This document shows positions 34,894 through 44,243 of a stretch of 64,000 nucleotides of DNA, piece after piece. The stretch is from Photorhabdus cinerea (GTDB lineage: Bacteria; Pseudomonadota; Gammaproteobacteria; Enterobacterales; Enterobacteriaceae): positions 1 through 64,000 of the forward strand of contig NZ_PUJW01000004.1 of the NCBI RefSeq assembly GCF_011189575.1, given 5' to 3'. Numbering within the stretch: position 1 is the first letter of the stretch; every line of letters starts with the position of its first letter. The notes below the pieces were generated by a model that was not told the origin of the DNA, made no database searches, and worked only from the letters and a program-made list of their open reading frames with translations. A program made the translations under genes and the position numbers.

Positions 34894-35605
34894 GCTGGGC
34901 TTGGTCCATTTCGTGTAACTCTTCCGGGGCTATTGCCGGATAACCCGTTATGCCTTCCGGTACTTTGTGCGGAGCAGGGATTGGGATCAAAGGGCCTAGG
35001 AAGCGAGGCTCACGTTTCAGAATATAAAGATCAGTCAAGGCACCAAGACGAGCAATTATTTCGCGTAACCGAACGGTGATCATATTTTTGGGTGTAGAAA
35101 CCGCATAGCACTGAGCGGCAATTCCCATATGTATAGCGATAAACAGAGCCCGTTCGCAATGGAATCGTTGAGTGATAATGGTAAAATCATTGGTATCAAA
35201 AACCTTACGGGTTCTGACGATTGAATCAAGTGTTCTGAAACCAGCAAAATCCAAAACGATGTTTGCAGCAGGAATACCCGCTCTTACCAAATCCCTACGC
35301 ATGGTTACCGGTTCGTTATAACTTTGCTGGGCATTGTCGCCACTTAGCAACAGATATTTGATTTTGTCACTGTTATAAGCATTCACTGCTCCCTGAATAC
35401 GGTACATATAATACTGATTGGGTGCGCCAGAGAGGTAATATTTAGAAGTACCAAGCACCATACCTACTTCACGTTTAGGAAGTTGTTTGAGGTCATCAAA
35501 GATATAGGGAGCTGTTTTCCAACTAATCCAGCGGTCTAGTGCAATGGCTGTCAATATCAGCATCCCTGTGATGAATAACAGATTAATTATCAGGCGCTTC
35601 CACAT
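34865..35605 (-). CDS. sanA: Vancomycin high-temperature exclusion protein SanA
   Basis: This inner membrane protein of the SanA/ElyC/YdcF family influences envelope permeability; loss sensitises E. coli to vancomycin at high temperature. From ATG 35605 it has 246 residues: one membrane anchor at about 4-22, then the DUF218 domain with GMVLGTSKYY, YLLLSGDNAQQSYNEP, LDFAGFRTLDSIVRTRKVF and QRFHCERALFIA. The C-terminal proline-rich tail is longer than I recall for E. coli. The open frame reaches 35641, but the E. coli-like start and the AAAGGC upstream favour 35605. It overlaps convergent yeiB by 29 bases. Confidence 0.92.
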   Translation of the reverse strand: MWKRLIINLLFITGMLILTAIALDRWISWKTAPYIFDDLKQLPKREVGMVLGTSKYYLSGAPNQYYMYRIQGAVNAYNSDKIKYLLLSGDNAQQSYNEPVTMRRDLVRAGIPAANIVLDFAGFRTLDSIVRTRKVFDTNDFTIITQRFHCERALFIAIHMGIAAQCYAVSTPKNMITVRLREIIARLGALTDLYILKREPRFLGPLIPIPAPHKVPEGITGYPAIAPEELHEMDQAQPKSAGPMQP

Positions 35606-35687
35606 GCTTTTGCCTTTATATACATCAATGACTGAATTCAATAAAGGCTACTGTACCTGAAATGCCTAAGCAAGTTTTCTCTGTAAG

Positions 35688-35722
35688 AAAAAAGCCTGAC
35701 AGCAAGACTGACTGGCTTTTTT
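35688..35722. terminator. Bidirectional terminator at the maeA 3' end
   Basis: AAAAAAGCC (35688-35696) pairs with GGCTTTTTT (35714-35722), with further partial pairing inside. T-runs are available on both strands. It terminates maeA on the minus strand. Confidence 0.8.
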
Positions 35723-35743
35723 AGGTCTTTTTAATGCTAAAAA

Positions 35744-37441
35744 TCAGAATGAAGTGCGTTTATACACGCGATATTCAGGTTTCCAGAAGTTGCGCTCAAT
35801 AGCTTCATCCAGCGCACCATCTGACGTAACAGTTGCAACACCTTGTATTTGTGCTTCTTTTGCAACTTGTTTAGCAATTTTGCGTGAAACTGCCTGAATA
35901 TCATCAATTAGTGGTAGTAATGGGCCTTTACCCTCTTGAGCCAACGGTGAACAATCAGCCAGTGTCCGACTTGCCGCCATCAACATACCATCAGTGACGA
36001 GTTTGGCTCCTGATGCAATGGCGCCTAGGCCAATTCCAGGGAAGATGTAGGAGTTGTTACACTGAGCGATTGGATACTCCTGACCTTTGTATTTTACCGG
36101 CTGGAATGGGCTTCCTGTTGCAACTAAGGCGGTACCATCGGTCCAGCTGATAATATCTTCGGGGCGGGCTTCAACACGGGAGGTAGGGTTGGATAATGGC
36201 ATTACGATTGGACGTTCGCAGTGTTTGTGCATCTCACGGATGATCTCTTCTGTAAACAGGCCAGCCTGACCTGAAACACCAATCAAGACAGTCGGTTTGG
36301 CGTTACGAACAACGTCGAGTAGAGAGATTGTATTGCTATTCACATCCCATGCAATCAGTGAGTCGCTTTTTTGTACCAGTTTGTTCTGAAAATCCAACAG
36401 ATTTGGCAGCTTATCTGTCAGTAAACCAAAACGGTCAACCATGAAAATACGAGCGCGAGCCTGTCCTTCACTTAAACCTTCAGATTTCATCTGAGCAACG
36501 ATCTGTTCTGCGATACCACAACCGGCGGAACCTGCTCCCAAGAAAGTGACAGTTTGATCTTTCAATTGACGACCCGCAGCGCGGCTGGCTGCAATCAGGC
36601 TACCCAGAGTAACAGCAGCCGTTCCCTGAATATCATCATTAAAGCAGCAAATCTCATGGCGATAGCGGTTGAGTAGCGGCATGGCATTTTTTTGCGCAAA
36701 ATCTTCAAATTGCAACAATACGTTTGGCCAGCGGCGTTTAACGGCCTGAATAAATTCATCGACGAATTCATCATATTCTTGACCAGTAATACGTGGATGG
36801 CGCCAGCCCATATATAACGGGTCATTCAGGCGCTGTGGGTTATTAGTTCCCACATCCAGTACCACTGGCAGCGTATAGGCTGGGCTAATGCCACCACAGG
36901 CGGTATACAGGGAAAGCTTACCGATAGGAATACCCATCCCGCCAATACCTTGGTCACCCAGGCCAAGAATGCGTTCGCCATCGGTAACAACGATAACTTT
37001 TACATTTTGTTTGGTCGCGTTTTGCAGCATGTCATCAATATGTGCTTTGTTTGGGTATGAGATGAACAAGCCTCGGGCGCGGCGATAAATATCGGAAAAG
37101 TGTTCACAAGCCTCACCTACAGTTGGGGTATAGATGATTGGCATCATTTCGTTCAAATGTGCATCCAGCAGGCGGTAGAACAGAGTTTCGTTAGTGTCCT
37201 GAATATTTCGCAGATAAATGTGTTTGTCTGCATCATTTTCGAAATCAAGGTACTGTCGATAGGCACGTTCAGCTTGTTCTTCGATGGTTTCGACGGCTTC
37301 AGGTAATAAACCATGCAGGTTAAAGTTGCTACGTTCTTCTTCAGTAAAGGCACTGCCTTTATTCAGCAGGGGGAATTCCAACAGGATTGGGCCAGCATAG
37401 GGAATATATAATGGACGTTTACTTTCGTGTTCCAGTTCCAT
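35744..37441 (-). CDS. maeA: NAD-dependent malic enzyme MaeA (SfcA)
   Basis: This enzyme oxidatively decarboxylates malate to pyruvate with NAD. The 565 residues equal E. coli MaeA. IIYTPTVGEACEHFSDIYRRARG near residue 95 carries the active-site tyrosine, TDGERILGLGDQGIGGMGIPIGK follows near 150, the metal-site FEDFAQKNA and CFNDDIQGTAAV are near 245-270, and the NAD fold GAGSAGCGIAEQ is near 300. The conserved SNPTSR block precedes the C-terminus. Its nearest neighbours are not metabolically related. It is a single gene with its own terminator. Confidence 0.96.
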   Translation of the reverse strand: MELEHESKRPLYIPYAGPILLEFPLLNKGSAFTEEERSNFNLHGLLPEAVETIEEQAERAYRQYLDFENDADKHIYLRNIQDTNETLFYRLLDAHLNEMMPIIYTPTVGEACEHFSDIYRRARGLFISYPNKAHIDDMLQNATKQNVKVIVVTDGERILGLGDQGIGGMGIPIGKLSLYTACGGISPAYTLPVVLDVGTNNPQRLNDPLYMGWRHPRITGQEYDEFVDEFIQAVKRRWPNVLLQFEDFAQKNAMPLLNRYRHEICCFNDDIQGTAAVTLGSLIAASRAAGRQLKDQTVTFLGAGSAGCGIAEQIVAQMKSEGLSEGQARARIFMVDRFGLLTDKLPNLLDFQNKLVQKSDSLIAWDVNSNTISLLDVVRNAKPTVLIGVSGQAGLFTEEIIREMHKHCERPIVMPLSNPTSRVEARPEDIISWTDGTALVATGSPFQPVKYKGQEYPIAQCNNSYIFPGIGLGAIASGAKLVTDGMLMAASRTLADCSPLAQEGKGPLLPLIDDIQAVSRKIAKQVAKEAQIQGVATVTSDGALDEAIERNFWKPEYRVYKRTSF

Positions 37442-37606
37442 GAATCTTACTCTTTGAACTAAATGGATAACAAGGTCAATTATAGATCCTAAGAGATAGG
37501 AAAAATATGTACAGTAAATGTTACTTAATTAGAGGTATTATGGGTAAAAATGAGAGACAACATCCAGATTTGGCTAATAAAATATTACGTTAACTGTGTT
37601 CATCGA

Positions 37607-37639
37607 GGAAAACCCTCTATCTGATATATAGAGGGAAAA
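37607..37639 (-). terminator. Intrinsic terminator after cdd
   Basis: CCCTCTAT (37613-37620) pairs perfectly with ATAGAGGG (37628-37635), with a 7-nt loop. On the minus strand it is followed by TTTTCC. It lies 23 bases past the cdd stop. Confidence 0.8.
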
Positions 37640-37657
37640 TTGAATTTTTCATCGAAC

Positions 37658-38542
37658 TTAGAAGGTGTAGTGCTCAAATTTACTACAACCCAAAGTAGCA
37701 AGTATGGATTGAGTCGCGCTTCGTTGGGATAAGTGACTGTGTTTTCCCTCAATGAGTACCGCTCTTTCGATAGCCAAATAGTCACCACCAGACATATTCA
37801 TCAAAATCAGTGCTGCTTGTAGTGGGGGTAAGCTTGGGTTAAATGCAGCATTTTCTGCGTAACGGCCAGAATAGATTTTTCCGTCTTTTCCCAAAAGTGC
37901 TATACCACTGTATGAATTGCTGTATGGGGCATGGCTCTGGTTTGCTGCATCTAGTGCAGTCAGCACCAGCTTATCGGTGGTTTCTAATTTATAGCCATGA
38001 TTAACCGGGTCCATTAACAGAGTGGTAATACCCAGATCGTTTGGACCAAATGGATCGGGTAAATAGTCACCTAATGTTGAAGGTGCCTGCTTTGGCAGAT
38101 GGACCTCTAGTTGTGTGCCACTATTAAGTTCGTTCATAAACTGACGACAGTGACCGCATGGAGAGTAATTCACGGTAATGGATGTCAGTTTTTTCTCGCC
38201 CCGTAACCAGGCGTGGGTGATAGCACATTGTTCAGCATGAATTGTTTGCTGTAACGGCACGCCGGTAAATTCCATATTGGCACCAAAGTAGAGGTTTCCG
38301 CTTTCTCCATGGGCAATTGCGCCGACATTAAAATGTGATATCGGCGTGAGGGAACATGCTGCTGCTAGTGGCAACAGGGCAATAGCCAATGTGTTATCGT
38401 CAAAGCTACAGGCTTTCTTGATGGATTTTACTTGTTCAGCGGTAAGCATAGCAGGAAAGTTGTCGTATCCTGCATAGGGTAAAAGTGCATCCTGTAGTTT
38501 AGATGGCAACTGTGCCCAGATAGAGTGAAAACGAACTTGCAT
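37658..38542 (-). CDS. cdd: Cytidine deaminase Cdd
   Basis: This zinc enzyme deaminates cytidine and deoxycytidine for pyrimidine salvage. The 294-residue protein has the two-domain form of E. coli Cdd. The catalytic zinc site is His102-Ala-Glu104 and PC-G-H-C with Cys129 and Cys132, the same numbering as E. coli; the C-terminal half is the degenerate second domain. GGAGAT is 6 bases before the ATG. A CRP-like site at 38599-38614 lies upstream, in line with the catabolite control known for E. coli cdd. yohK lies 140 bases upstream in the same direction. Confidence 0.95.
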   Translation of the reverse strand: MQVRFHSIWAQLPSKLQDALLPYAGYDNFPAMLTAEQVKSIKKACSFDDNTLAIALLPLAAACSLTPISHFNVGAIAHGESGNLYFGANMEFTGVPLQQTIHAEQCAITHAWLRGEKKLTSITVNYSPCGHCRQFMNELNSGTQLEVHLPKQAPSTLGDYLPDPFGPNDLGITTLLMDPVNHGYKLETTDKLVLTALDAANQSHAPYSNSYSGIALLGKDGKIYSGRYAENAAFNPSLPPLQAALILMNMSGGDYLAIERAVLIEGKHSHLSQRSATQSILATLGCSKFEHYTF

Positions 38543-38598
38543 AGAATGATCTCCAAATTAAGTTGAGATCATTCTAGGCTGTCTGGTTAGGTTTTTAA

Positions 38599-38614
38599 TG
38601 TGATTAACATCATA
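38599..38614. promoter_or_regulatory. CRP-like site upstream of cdd
   Basis: TGTGATTAACATCATA matches TGTGA-N6-TCACA at 9 of 10 defined positions. It begins 57 bases before the cdd ATG. CRP/CytR control of cdd is known in E. coli; here it is inferred from the match. Confidence 0.5.
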
Positions 38615-38682
38615 TAGATGGTGAAATTTTTGTAATTAAAGCCAGTAATTGAGAGATCTACATCAAATTTTTTTAACTATAA

Positions 38683-39378
38683 CTAGCCAAATAAGTATAG
38701 CAGCACTGGGAACACAAAAGGGGCCGTCAGTGAAGTAATGATACCGCAGGTCATCAGTGCTAATGAGCTATATGCGCCTTCAATAAAATTAACTTCCGCA
38801 CAACGGGCGGTACCTAAAGCATGTGATGCTGTTCCCATTGCTAAACCGCGGGATGCTTTGGTTTTTACCTGCAAAATATCAAATAGGTTATGACCAAATA
38901 CGGCGCCAAGAATACCGACAAAAATGACACAAGCGGCGCTAATTGCAGGAATACCGCCGATAGCATCGGCTACTGCCATTGCGATAGGCGTAGTGACTGA
39001 TTTAGGAAGTATAGAGGCTGCCATTTCAGGCGTGGCGCCGGTCCACAGTGCAATGGCAGTACCTGTCACCATAGCAACAATACTGCCGATAAAACAGATA
39101 CTGATAATGGATTTCCATTGGGCCCGGATCTGATGCAACTGTTCATATAAAGGAAATGCCAGCGCAACCACGGCGGGCTGGAGCAGATCATTTAAAATCC
39201 GGCTACCTGCGAAATAGTGATCATAGGGGGTATTGGTTATTAACAATATCGGAATAAGCACCGCGATAGAAACCAATAAAGGATTGAGAATAGGAACTTT
39301 GAGCCGTAGTGAAAGTTTTCTTGCGATGTAGAATACAATCAATGTCAGTGGTAGTGACCACCAAATATGACTTAACAT
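38683..39378 (-). CDS. yohK: LrgB/CidB-family membrane protein YohK
   Basis: This 231-residue inner membrane protein has about six to seven helices and the LrgB family blocks LQPAVVALAFPLYEQ, LPKSVTTPIAMAVADAIGG, and GLAMGTASHALGTARC near residue 185. LrgB proteins work with LrgA-type partners. In Gram-positive bacteria they modulate murein hydrolase activity; the enterobacterial role is unclear. It starts 2 bases after yohJ ends, which makes a tight pair, with cdd downstream, exactly as in E. coli. Confidence 0.93.
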   Translation of the reverse strand: MLSHIWWSLPLTLIVFYIARKLSLRLKVPILNPLLVSIAVLIPILLITNTPYDHYFAGSRILNDLLQPAVVALAFPLYEQLHQIRAQWKSIISICFIGSIVAMVTGTAIALWTGATPEMAASILPKSVTTPIAMAVADAIGGIPAISAACVIFVGILGAVFGHNLFDILQVKTKASRGLAMGTASHALGTARCAEVNFIEGAYSSLALMTCGIITSLTAPFVFPVLLYLFG

Positions 39379-39380
39379 TT

Positions 39381-39809
39381 TTATTTCTCTTGTTTTTGTT
39401 GTTCAATCTTCATTTCTGATACGGAGCCAATAACCGGACGTTCACGGTGAATATAATGGGAACTGTAAGCAACGATAATCATAACAACGGCGGTGCTGAT
39501 CAAGCATGAAAGGACAATTGGTAGCATCTGTTGGTTGATCTGGTCGTAATAATTCATAATGCCCACACCGATAGGCAGAAACAGTAGAGTCATATTTTTC
39601 AGTAACAGACTACAACCGGGTTTTGCCCAGTGAGCAGGGATAAGCTGAAAAGCGAGTAAAACGAACAATATCAACATACCGATAATACTGCCAGGGATAG
39701 CGATGGGTAGCAGGGCAGAGACGGCATTACCTGCCAGCAGACACAGATAAATCAGTACAAATGCTCGCAGGTACTGCCAACCTATAATCAGTACTTCACG
39801 AAACGACAT
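39381..39809 (-). CDS. yohJ: LrgA/CidA-family membrane protein YohJ
   Basis: This holin-like inner membrane protein is the partner of YohK. From ATG 39809 it has 142 residues with four hydrophobic helices; the IPGSIIGMLILFVLL motif near residues 38-53 and LLFLPIGVGIMNYYD near 75-90 are typical of LrgA. The last about 30 residues are charged and slightly longer than in E. coli YohJ. The frame is open to 39848, but AGGA in front of ATG 39809 and the alignment at WQYLRAFVLIY favour this start. It is the first gene of yohJ-yohK. Confidence 0.92.
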   Translation of the reverse strand: MSFREVLIIGWQYLRAFVLIYLCLLAGNAVSALLPIAIPGSIIGMLILFVLLAFQLIPAHWAKPGCSLLLKNMTLLFLPIGVGIMNYYDQINQQMLPIVLSCLISTAVVMIIVAYSSHYIHRERPVIGSVSEMKIEQQKQEK

Positions 39810-39890
39810 AACAAAATTCCTAATTCCAGTGAGGCATTCATCATACAATTAACGCTGAAAATGTGCCATAAATCACATTTAAAAAAAGCG

Positions 39891-39922
39891 GGGACCATTG
39901 CTGATCCCCGCTAAGATATATC
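39891..39922 (-). terminator. Intrinsic terminator after metG
   Basis: On the minus strand AGCGGGGA (39915-39922) pairs with TCCCCGCT (39897-39904), with a 10-nt loop, and is followed by seven T residues. It is a canonical strong terminator 20 bases past the metG stop. Confidence 0.9.
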
Positions 39923-39941
39923 AATTAAGATGAATTTATTG

Positions 39942-41969
39942 CTATTTCACTTGCATACCGGGTTGTGCACCGCTGTCAGGGCTGAGTAAGAAAATATCTT
40001 TTCCGCCGGGGCCAGCAGCCATTACCATACCTTCAGAAACACCAAAGCGCATTTTACGCGGAGCCAGGTTAGCCACCATGACGGTCAAACGGCCTTCCAG
40101 CACTTTTGGATCGGGATAACTGGAGCGGATACCGGAAAACACCTGACGAGTTTCACCACCCAGATCCAGATTCAGTTTCAGTAACTTATCTGAACCTTCT
40201 ACGAAATCAGCTTGTTTGATAAGAGCGATTCGCATATCAACTTTAGCAAAATCATCAAAGGTGATCGTGTCTTGAATGGGATCATCTGCCAATGGGCCAC
40301 TGACTTTCTGTGGTGTGTTAATGTTTTCCTTAGATACAGCAACCATAGCATTCACTTTGTCCATATCCATACGGTTGAACAGTGCCTTAAAGGCGGCAAC
40401 CTGATGATCCAGCAGAGGTTGTTCAATGCCATTCCAGGTTAATTCTGTGTTCAGGAACGCTTCGGCACGTTCTGCCAGACTTGGCAAAACCGGTTTCAGG
40501 AAAGTCATTAGAACGCGGAACAGGTTGATTCCCATTGAGCAGATAGCTTGGAGATCCGCATCACGACCTTCTTCTTTTGCGACAACCCATGGAGCTTGTT
40601 CATCCACATAACGGTTTGCCAAATCAGCCAGAGCCATGATTTCACGGATTGCTTTACTGAATTCGCGGTTATTAAACTCTTCTTCAATGACTTTTGCGCC
40701 ATCAATAAACTTTTGGTAAAGCGCTGGATCAGCTAATTTATCCGCTAACTTGCCACTAAACCGTTTATTAATGAAGCCTGCATTACGGGATGCTAGGTTA
40801 ACAACTTTATTAACGATATCGCTGTTAACACGCTGAACAAAATCTTCCAGATTCAGGTCGATATCATCGATACGTGAAGAGAGCTTGGCTGCATAGTAAT
40901 AACGCAGGCAGTCGGCATCCAGATGATCCAAATAAGTGCTGGCCTTAATAAAAGTACCGCGGGATTTGGACATTTTTGCACCATTGACGGTGACATAGCC
41001 GTGAACAAATAGATTTGTTGGCTTACGGTAACCACTGCCTTCCAGCATGGCAGGCCAGAACAGGCTGTGGAAATAGACAATATCTTTACCGATAAAGTGA
41101 TAAAGATCAGCGGTGGAATCTTTTGCCCAGAAATCATCAAAGCTCAGATTTCCGCGTTTGTCACATAAATTTTGGAAGGAGCCCATATAGCCAATCGGAG
41201 CATCCAGCCAAACATAGAAATATTTGCCCGGTGCATCAGGAACTTCAAAACCAAAATAAGGGGCATCACGGGTGATATCCCACTGTTGTAAACCGGACTC
41301 AAACCATTCTTGCATTTTGTTAGCAACTTGCTCCTGTAATGCGCCGGAACGGGTCCATGCTTGTAGCATGTTACTGAATGCAGGCAGATCGAAGAAAAAG
41401 TGTTCTGTTTCACGCATTTCTGGTGTCGCACCAGAGACAGCCGAACGTGGGTTGATCAGCTCAGTAGGACTGTAAGTAGAACCGCAAACTTCACAGTTAT
41501 CGCCGTATTGATCTTCTGCTTTGCATTTCGGGCAGTTGCCTTTTACAAAGCGATCCGGTAGGAACATACCTTTCTCAGGATCATATAACTGAGAAATAGT
41601 ACGATTCTTAATATGACCGTTCTTTTTCAGCTCCAGATAAATTTTAGTTGATAACTCTTGGTTCTCTTTGCTGTGCGTGGAGTGATAGTTATCATAGCTA
41701 ACTGAAAAGCCAGTAAAATCCTGATGATGTTCTTGGTTCACGGCTGCGATCATCTCTTCAGGAGCAATATCCATTTGCTGAGCTTTCAGCATGACTGGTG
41801 TTCCATGAGCATCATCGGCGCAGATAAAGTGAACCTCTTTGCCGCGCATTCGCTGAAAACGGACCCAAATATCTGCCTGGATATGTTCCAGCATGTGACC
41901 GAGATGGATTGGACCGTTAGCATATGGTAACGCACACGTCACCAATAATTTTTTTGCGACTTGAGACAT
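39942..41969 (-). CDS. metG: Methionyl-tRNA synthetase MetG
   Basis: This class I aminoacyl-tRNA synthetase charges tRNA-Met. The 675 residues match the long, dimeric E. coli form. The HIGH-type motif LGHMLEH is near residue 23, the zinc knuckle CPKCKAEDQYGDNCEVC is near 145-161, and KMSKSRGT is near 333. The anticodon-binding helical domain and a C-terminal tRNA-binding OB fold (DDFAKVDMRIALI to the end) follow. It is divergent from apbC, the same arrangement as in E. coli. Confidence 0.97.
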   Translation of the reverse strand: MSQVAKKLLVTCALPYANGPIHLGHMLEHIQADIWVRFQRMRGKEVHFICADDAHGTPVMLKAQQMDIAPEEMIAAVNQEHHQDFTGFSVSYDNYHSTHSKENQELSTKIYLELKKNGHIKNRTISQLYDPEKGMFLPDRFVKGNCPKCKAEDQYGDNCEVCGSTYSPTELINPRSAVSGATPEMRETEHFFFDLPAFSNMLQAWTRSGALQEQVANKMQEWFESGLQQWDITRDAPYFGFEVPDAPGKYFYVWLDAPIGYMGSFQNLCDKRGNLSFDDFWAKDSTADLYHFIGKDIVYFHSLFWPAMLEGSGYRKPTNLFVHGYVTVNGAKMSKSRGTFIKASTYLDHLDADCLRYYYAAKLSSRIDDIDLNLEDFVQRVNSDIVNKVVNLASRNAGFINKRFSGKLADKLADPALYQKFIDGAKVIEEEFNNREFSKAIREIMALADLANRYVDEQAPWVVAKEEGRDADLQAICSMGINLFRVLMTFLKPVLPSLAERAEAFLNTELTWNGIEQPLLDHQVAAFKALFNRMDMDKVNAMVAVSKENINTPQKVSGPLADDPIQDTITFDDFAKVDMRIALIKQADFVEGSDKLLKLNLDLGGETRQVFSGIRSSYPDPKVLEGRLTVMVANLAPRKMRFGVSEGMVMAAGPGGKDIFLLSPDSGAQPGMQVK

Positions 41970-42189
41970 AATAAGGATCTAACTTCCATAAGTGAAAAAG
42001 GGAATTCGATGTTACCTGATCAAAAAAATTGTCGCTAGGGTAACGCTTAATCTTAGCGAGTTTTATTGAATAAAAATCGAATCAGTGAGCTGGAAATGAG
42101 TTTTTGTGCCTGATCTTATCCGAACTCGTTTGGTTCTGTTATGATGAAAAAATGGTTTTTAGGTAATAGCGATAATCAAAGGAGCCGGG

Positions 42190-43302
42190 ATGAACTTACA
42201 ATCCCCCGAGCAGACCAATCCTGACCTGCTGAAATCTCAGGTAACAAAAATACTTGCTGCCTTTACACATCTGACATTGGAACACGATCTGACAACTCTA
42301 AAAGCACTGCATCACTGCACGATGCTTGATGGTGTTCTACATATTGAATTGATCATGCCGTTTGTTTGGCAGCGTGGCTTTGAAGCGTTGAAACAGGCAA
42401 CAACCCAAAAATTGCAGGTGATAACGGGCGCAAAATCTGTTGCGTGGAAACTGAACCATGATATCAGCACATTACGTCGTGCTAACGATCTGCCGGGAAT
42501 TAATGGTGTCCGTAATATTTTAGCGGTCAGCTCAGGCAAAGGTGGTGTAGGTAAATCTAGTACAGCCGTAAATCTGGCATTGGCGCTGGCTCAGGAAGGG
42601 GCAAAAGTCGGTATCTTAGATGCAGATATCTATGGTCCTTCTGTTCCGAGTATGTTGGGAACCACTAAAGAGCGCCCAACTTCTCCTGATGGGCAACATA
42701 TGGCACCTATCATGACTCACGGTCTTGCCACTAATTCCATTGGTTATCTGGTGACAGATGACAATGCGATGGTATGGCGTGGCCCGATGGCCAGTAAGGC
42801 ATTGATGCAGATGTTGCAGGATACATTATGGCCGGATCTTGATTATCTGGTTATTGATATGCCTCCCGGAACCGGTGATATTCAGCTTACTTTGTCACAA
42901 AATATCCCGGTAACTGGGGCAATAGTGATAACAACGCCGCAAGATATTGCATTAATTGATGCGATGAAAGGTATCGTGATGTTCCAAAAAGTGAAGGTTC
43001 CTGTATTAGGCATTGTTGAAAACATGAGTGCGCATATTTGCAGTAACTGTGGTCACTTGGAGCCTATTTTTGGTACTGGAGGCGCGGAAAAATTAGCCGC
43101 TAAATATGACTGCAAATTGCTGGGACAAATCCCCCTGCATATTTCGTTACGCGAAGATCTAGACCGTGGTCAGCCAACCGTTATCAGTGATCCTGATAGT
43201 GAATTCACGGATATTTACCGTGAAATTGCAGCCAATATTTCTGCACAGATGTACTGGCAGGGAGAGAAGATACCGACGGAGATTTCATTCCGCGCGGTTT
43301 GA
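42190..43302 (+). CDS. apbC: Iron-sulfur cluster carrier ApbC (Mrp)
   Basis: This P-loop ATPase holds and transfers iron-sulfur clusters. The 370 residues comprise an N-terminal MIP18-like domain (about 1-95), the deviant Walker A SSGKGGVGKSS near 115, DADIYGPSVPSMLG, DMPPGTGDIQLT, and the cluster-binding CSNC near 283-286. AAAGGAG lies before the ATG. In E. coli it is called Mrp/ApbC and sits divergent from metG, as here. A hairpin with a T-run follows the stop. Confidence 0.95.
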   Translation: MNLQSPEQTNPDLLKSQVTKILAAFTHLTLEHDLTTLKALHHCTMLDGVLHIELIMPFVWQRGFEALKQATTQKLQVITGAKSVAWKLNHDISTLRRANDLPGINGVRNILAVSSGKGGVGKSSTAVNLALALAQEGAKVGILDADIYGPSVPSMLGTTKERPTSPDGQHMAPIMTHGLATNSIGYLVTDDNAMVWRGPMASKALMQMLQDTLWPDLDYLVIDMPPGTGDIQLTLSQNIPVTGAIVITTPQDIALIDAMKGIVMFQKVKVPVLGIVENMSAHICSNCGHLEPIFGTGGAEKLAAKYDCKLLGQIPLHISLREDLDRGQPTVISDPDSEFTDIYREIAANISAQMYWQGEKIPTEISFRAV

Positions 43303-43321
43303 TAGTTGTATTTGCCTGATG

Positions 43322-43357
43322 GCAACGGGTGATTGATCTTTTCATTGCCCGTTTTTT
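43322..43357 (+). terminator. Intrinsic terminator after apbC
   Basis: AACGGG (43324-43329) pairs with CCCGTT (43348-43353), extended by partial pairing inside, and runs into six T residues. It lies 21 bases past the apbC stop. Confidence 0.8.
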
Positions 43358-43410
43358 GTGTGACTGAGATAAGAATTCCTTTCAAATTGTACTTGTTGCA
43401 TAGTTTTTAT

Positions 43411-43427
43411 GCGAAACGCTTCGAAAA
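43411..43427. promoter_or_regulatory. Operator-like near-palindrome upstream of udk
   Basis: This is the second exact copy of GCGAAACGCTTCGAAAA, also found at 1415-1431. It lies 48 bases before a TATAAT at 43475-43480, which is the best -10 candidate for udk. The form suggests a LacI/GalR-family operator. Confidence 0.45.
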
Positions 43428-43546
43428 AATGAGACTTAATCTTGTTTACACTGGAACAGATACAATTAACTCCCTATAATCTCGCCCGACTCAGCACTCA
43501 TAGGTGCTTTGTTCCCCATTTTTTCTAGAATCAGGTTATCTCTATT

Positions 43547-44188
43547 ATGGCTGACGAAGCACACCAGTGCACAATTGTAGGAATTTCCGGTGCATCTGCC
43601 TCAGGTAAAAGTCTCATTGCTAATACACTTTACCGTGAATTACGCGCTCAGGTTGGTGATCACAATATCGGTATTATACCAGAAGATTGCTACTATAAAG
43701 ACCAAAGCGATCTATCAATGGAGGAGCGTTATAAGACCAATTATGACCATCCAAGTTCAATGGATCACAATCTGCTCTTTTCTCACCTGCAAGCTTTGAA
43801 AGCCGGTAAATCAATTGAATTACCACAGTACGATTATGTTGCTCATACCCGCAAACCAGAAGCGGTTCATTTTGCACCAAAAAGAGTTATTATTCTGGAA
43901 GGTATTCTGTTACTGACAGATAAACGCTTGCGCCAGGAGATGGACTTCTCTATTTTCATTGATACGCCATTGGATATTTGTCTTATGCGCCGGATTAAAC
44001 GGGATGTTCATGAACGGGGACGCTCTTTGGATTCTGTTATTGAGCAATATCATAAAACTGTGCGTCCAATGTTTCTGCAATTTATTGAGCCATCAAAACA
44101 ATATGCAGATATTATTGTGCCGCGCGGGGGTAAAAACCGGGTAGCGATTGATGTATTGAAAGCCAAAATTGGTCAGTTCTGCGAATAA
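43547..44188 (+). CDS. udk: Uridine kinase Udk
   Basis: This kinase phosphorylates uridine and cytidine in pyrimidine salvage. The 213-residue protein has the P-loop GISGASASGKS at about 13-23, the EDCYYKDQ substrate segment, YDHPSSMDH near 66, YDYVAHTR near 105, and LEGILLL near 122. RRIKRDVHERGRS forms the LID. It equals E. coli Udk in length. dcd follows 55 bases after the stop and asmA after that, the same order as in E. coli; together with cdd this makes three pyrimidine genes in 7 kb. Confidence 0.96.
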   Translation: MADEAHQCTIVGISGASASGKSLIANTLYRELRAQVGDHNIGIIPEDCYYKDQSDLSMEERYKTNYDHPSSMDHNLLFSHLQALKAGKSIELPQYDYVAHTRKPEAVHFAPKRVIILEGILLLTDKRLRQEMDFSIFIDTPLDICLMRRIKRDVHERGRSLDSVIEQYHKTVRPMFLQFIEPSKQYADIIVPRGGKNRVAIDVLKAKIGQFCE

Positions 44189-44243
44189 TAAAGCTTTGCT
44201 TGTCAGGCGTTGATGAGCATCATCGTATTTGAGAGGAAAAATA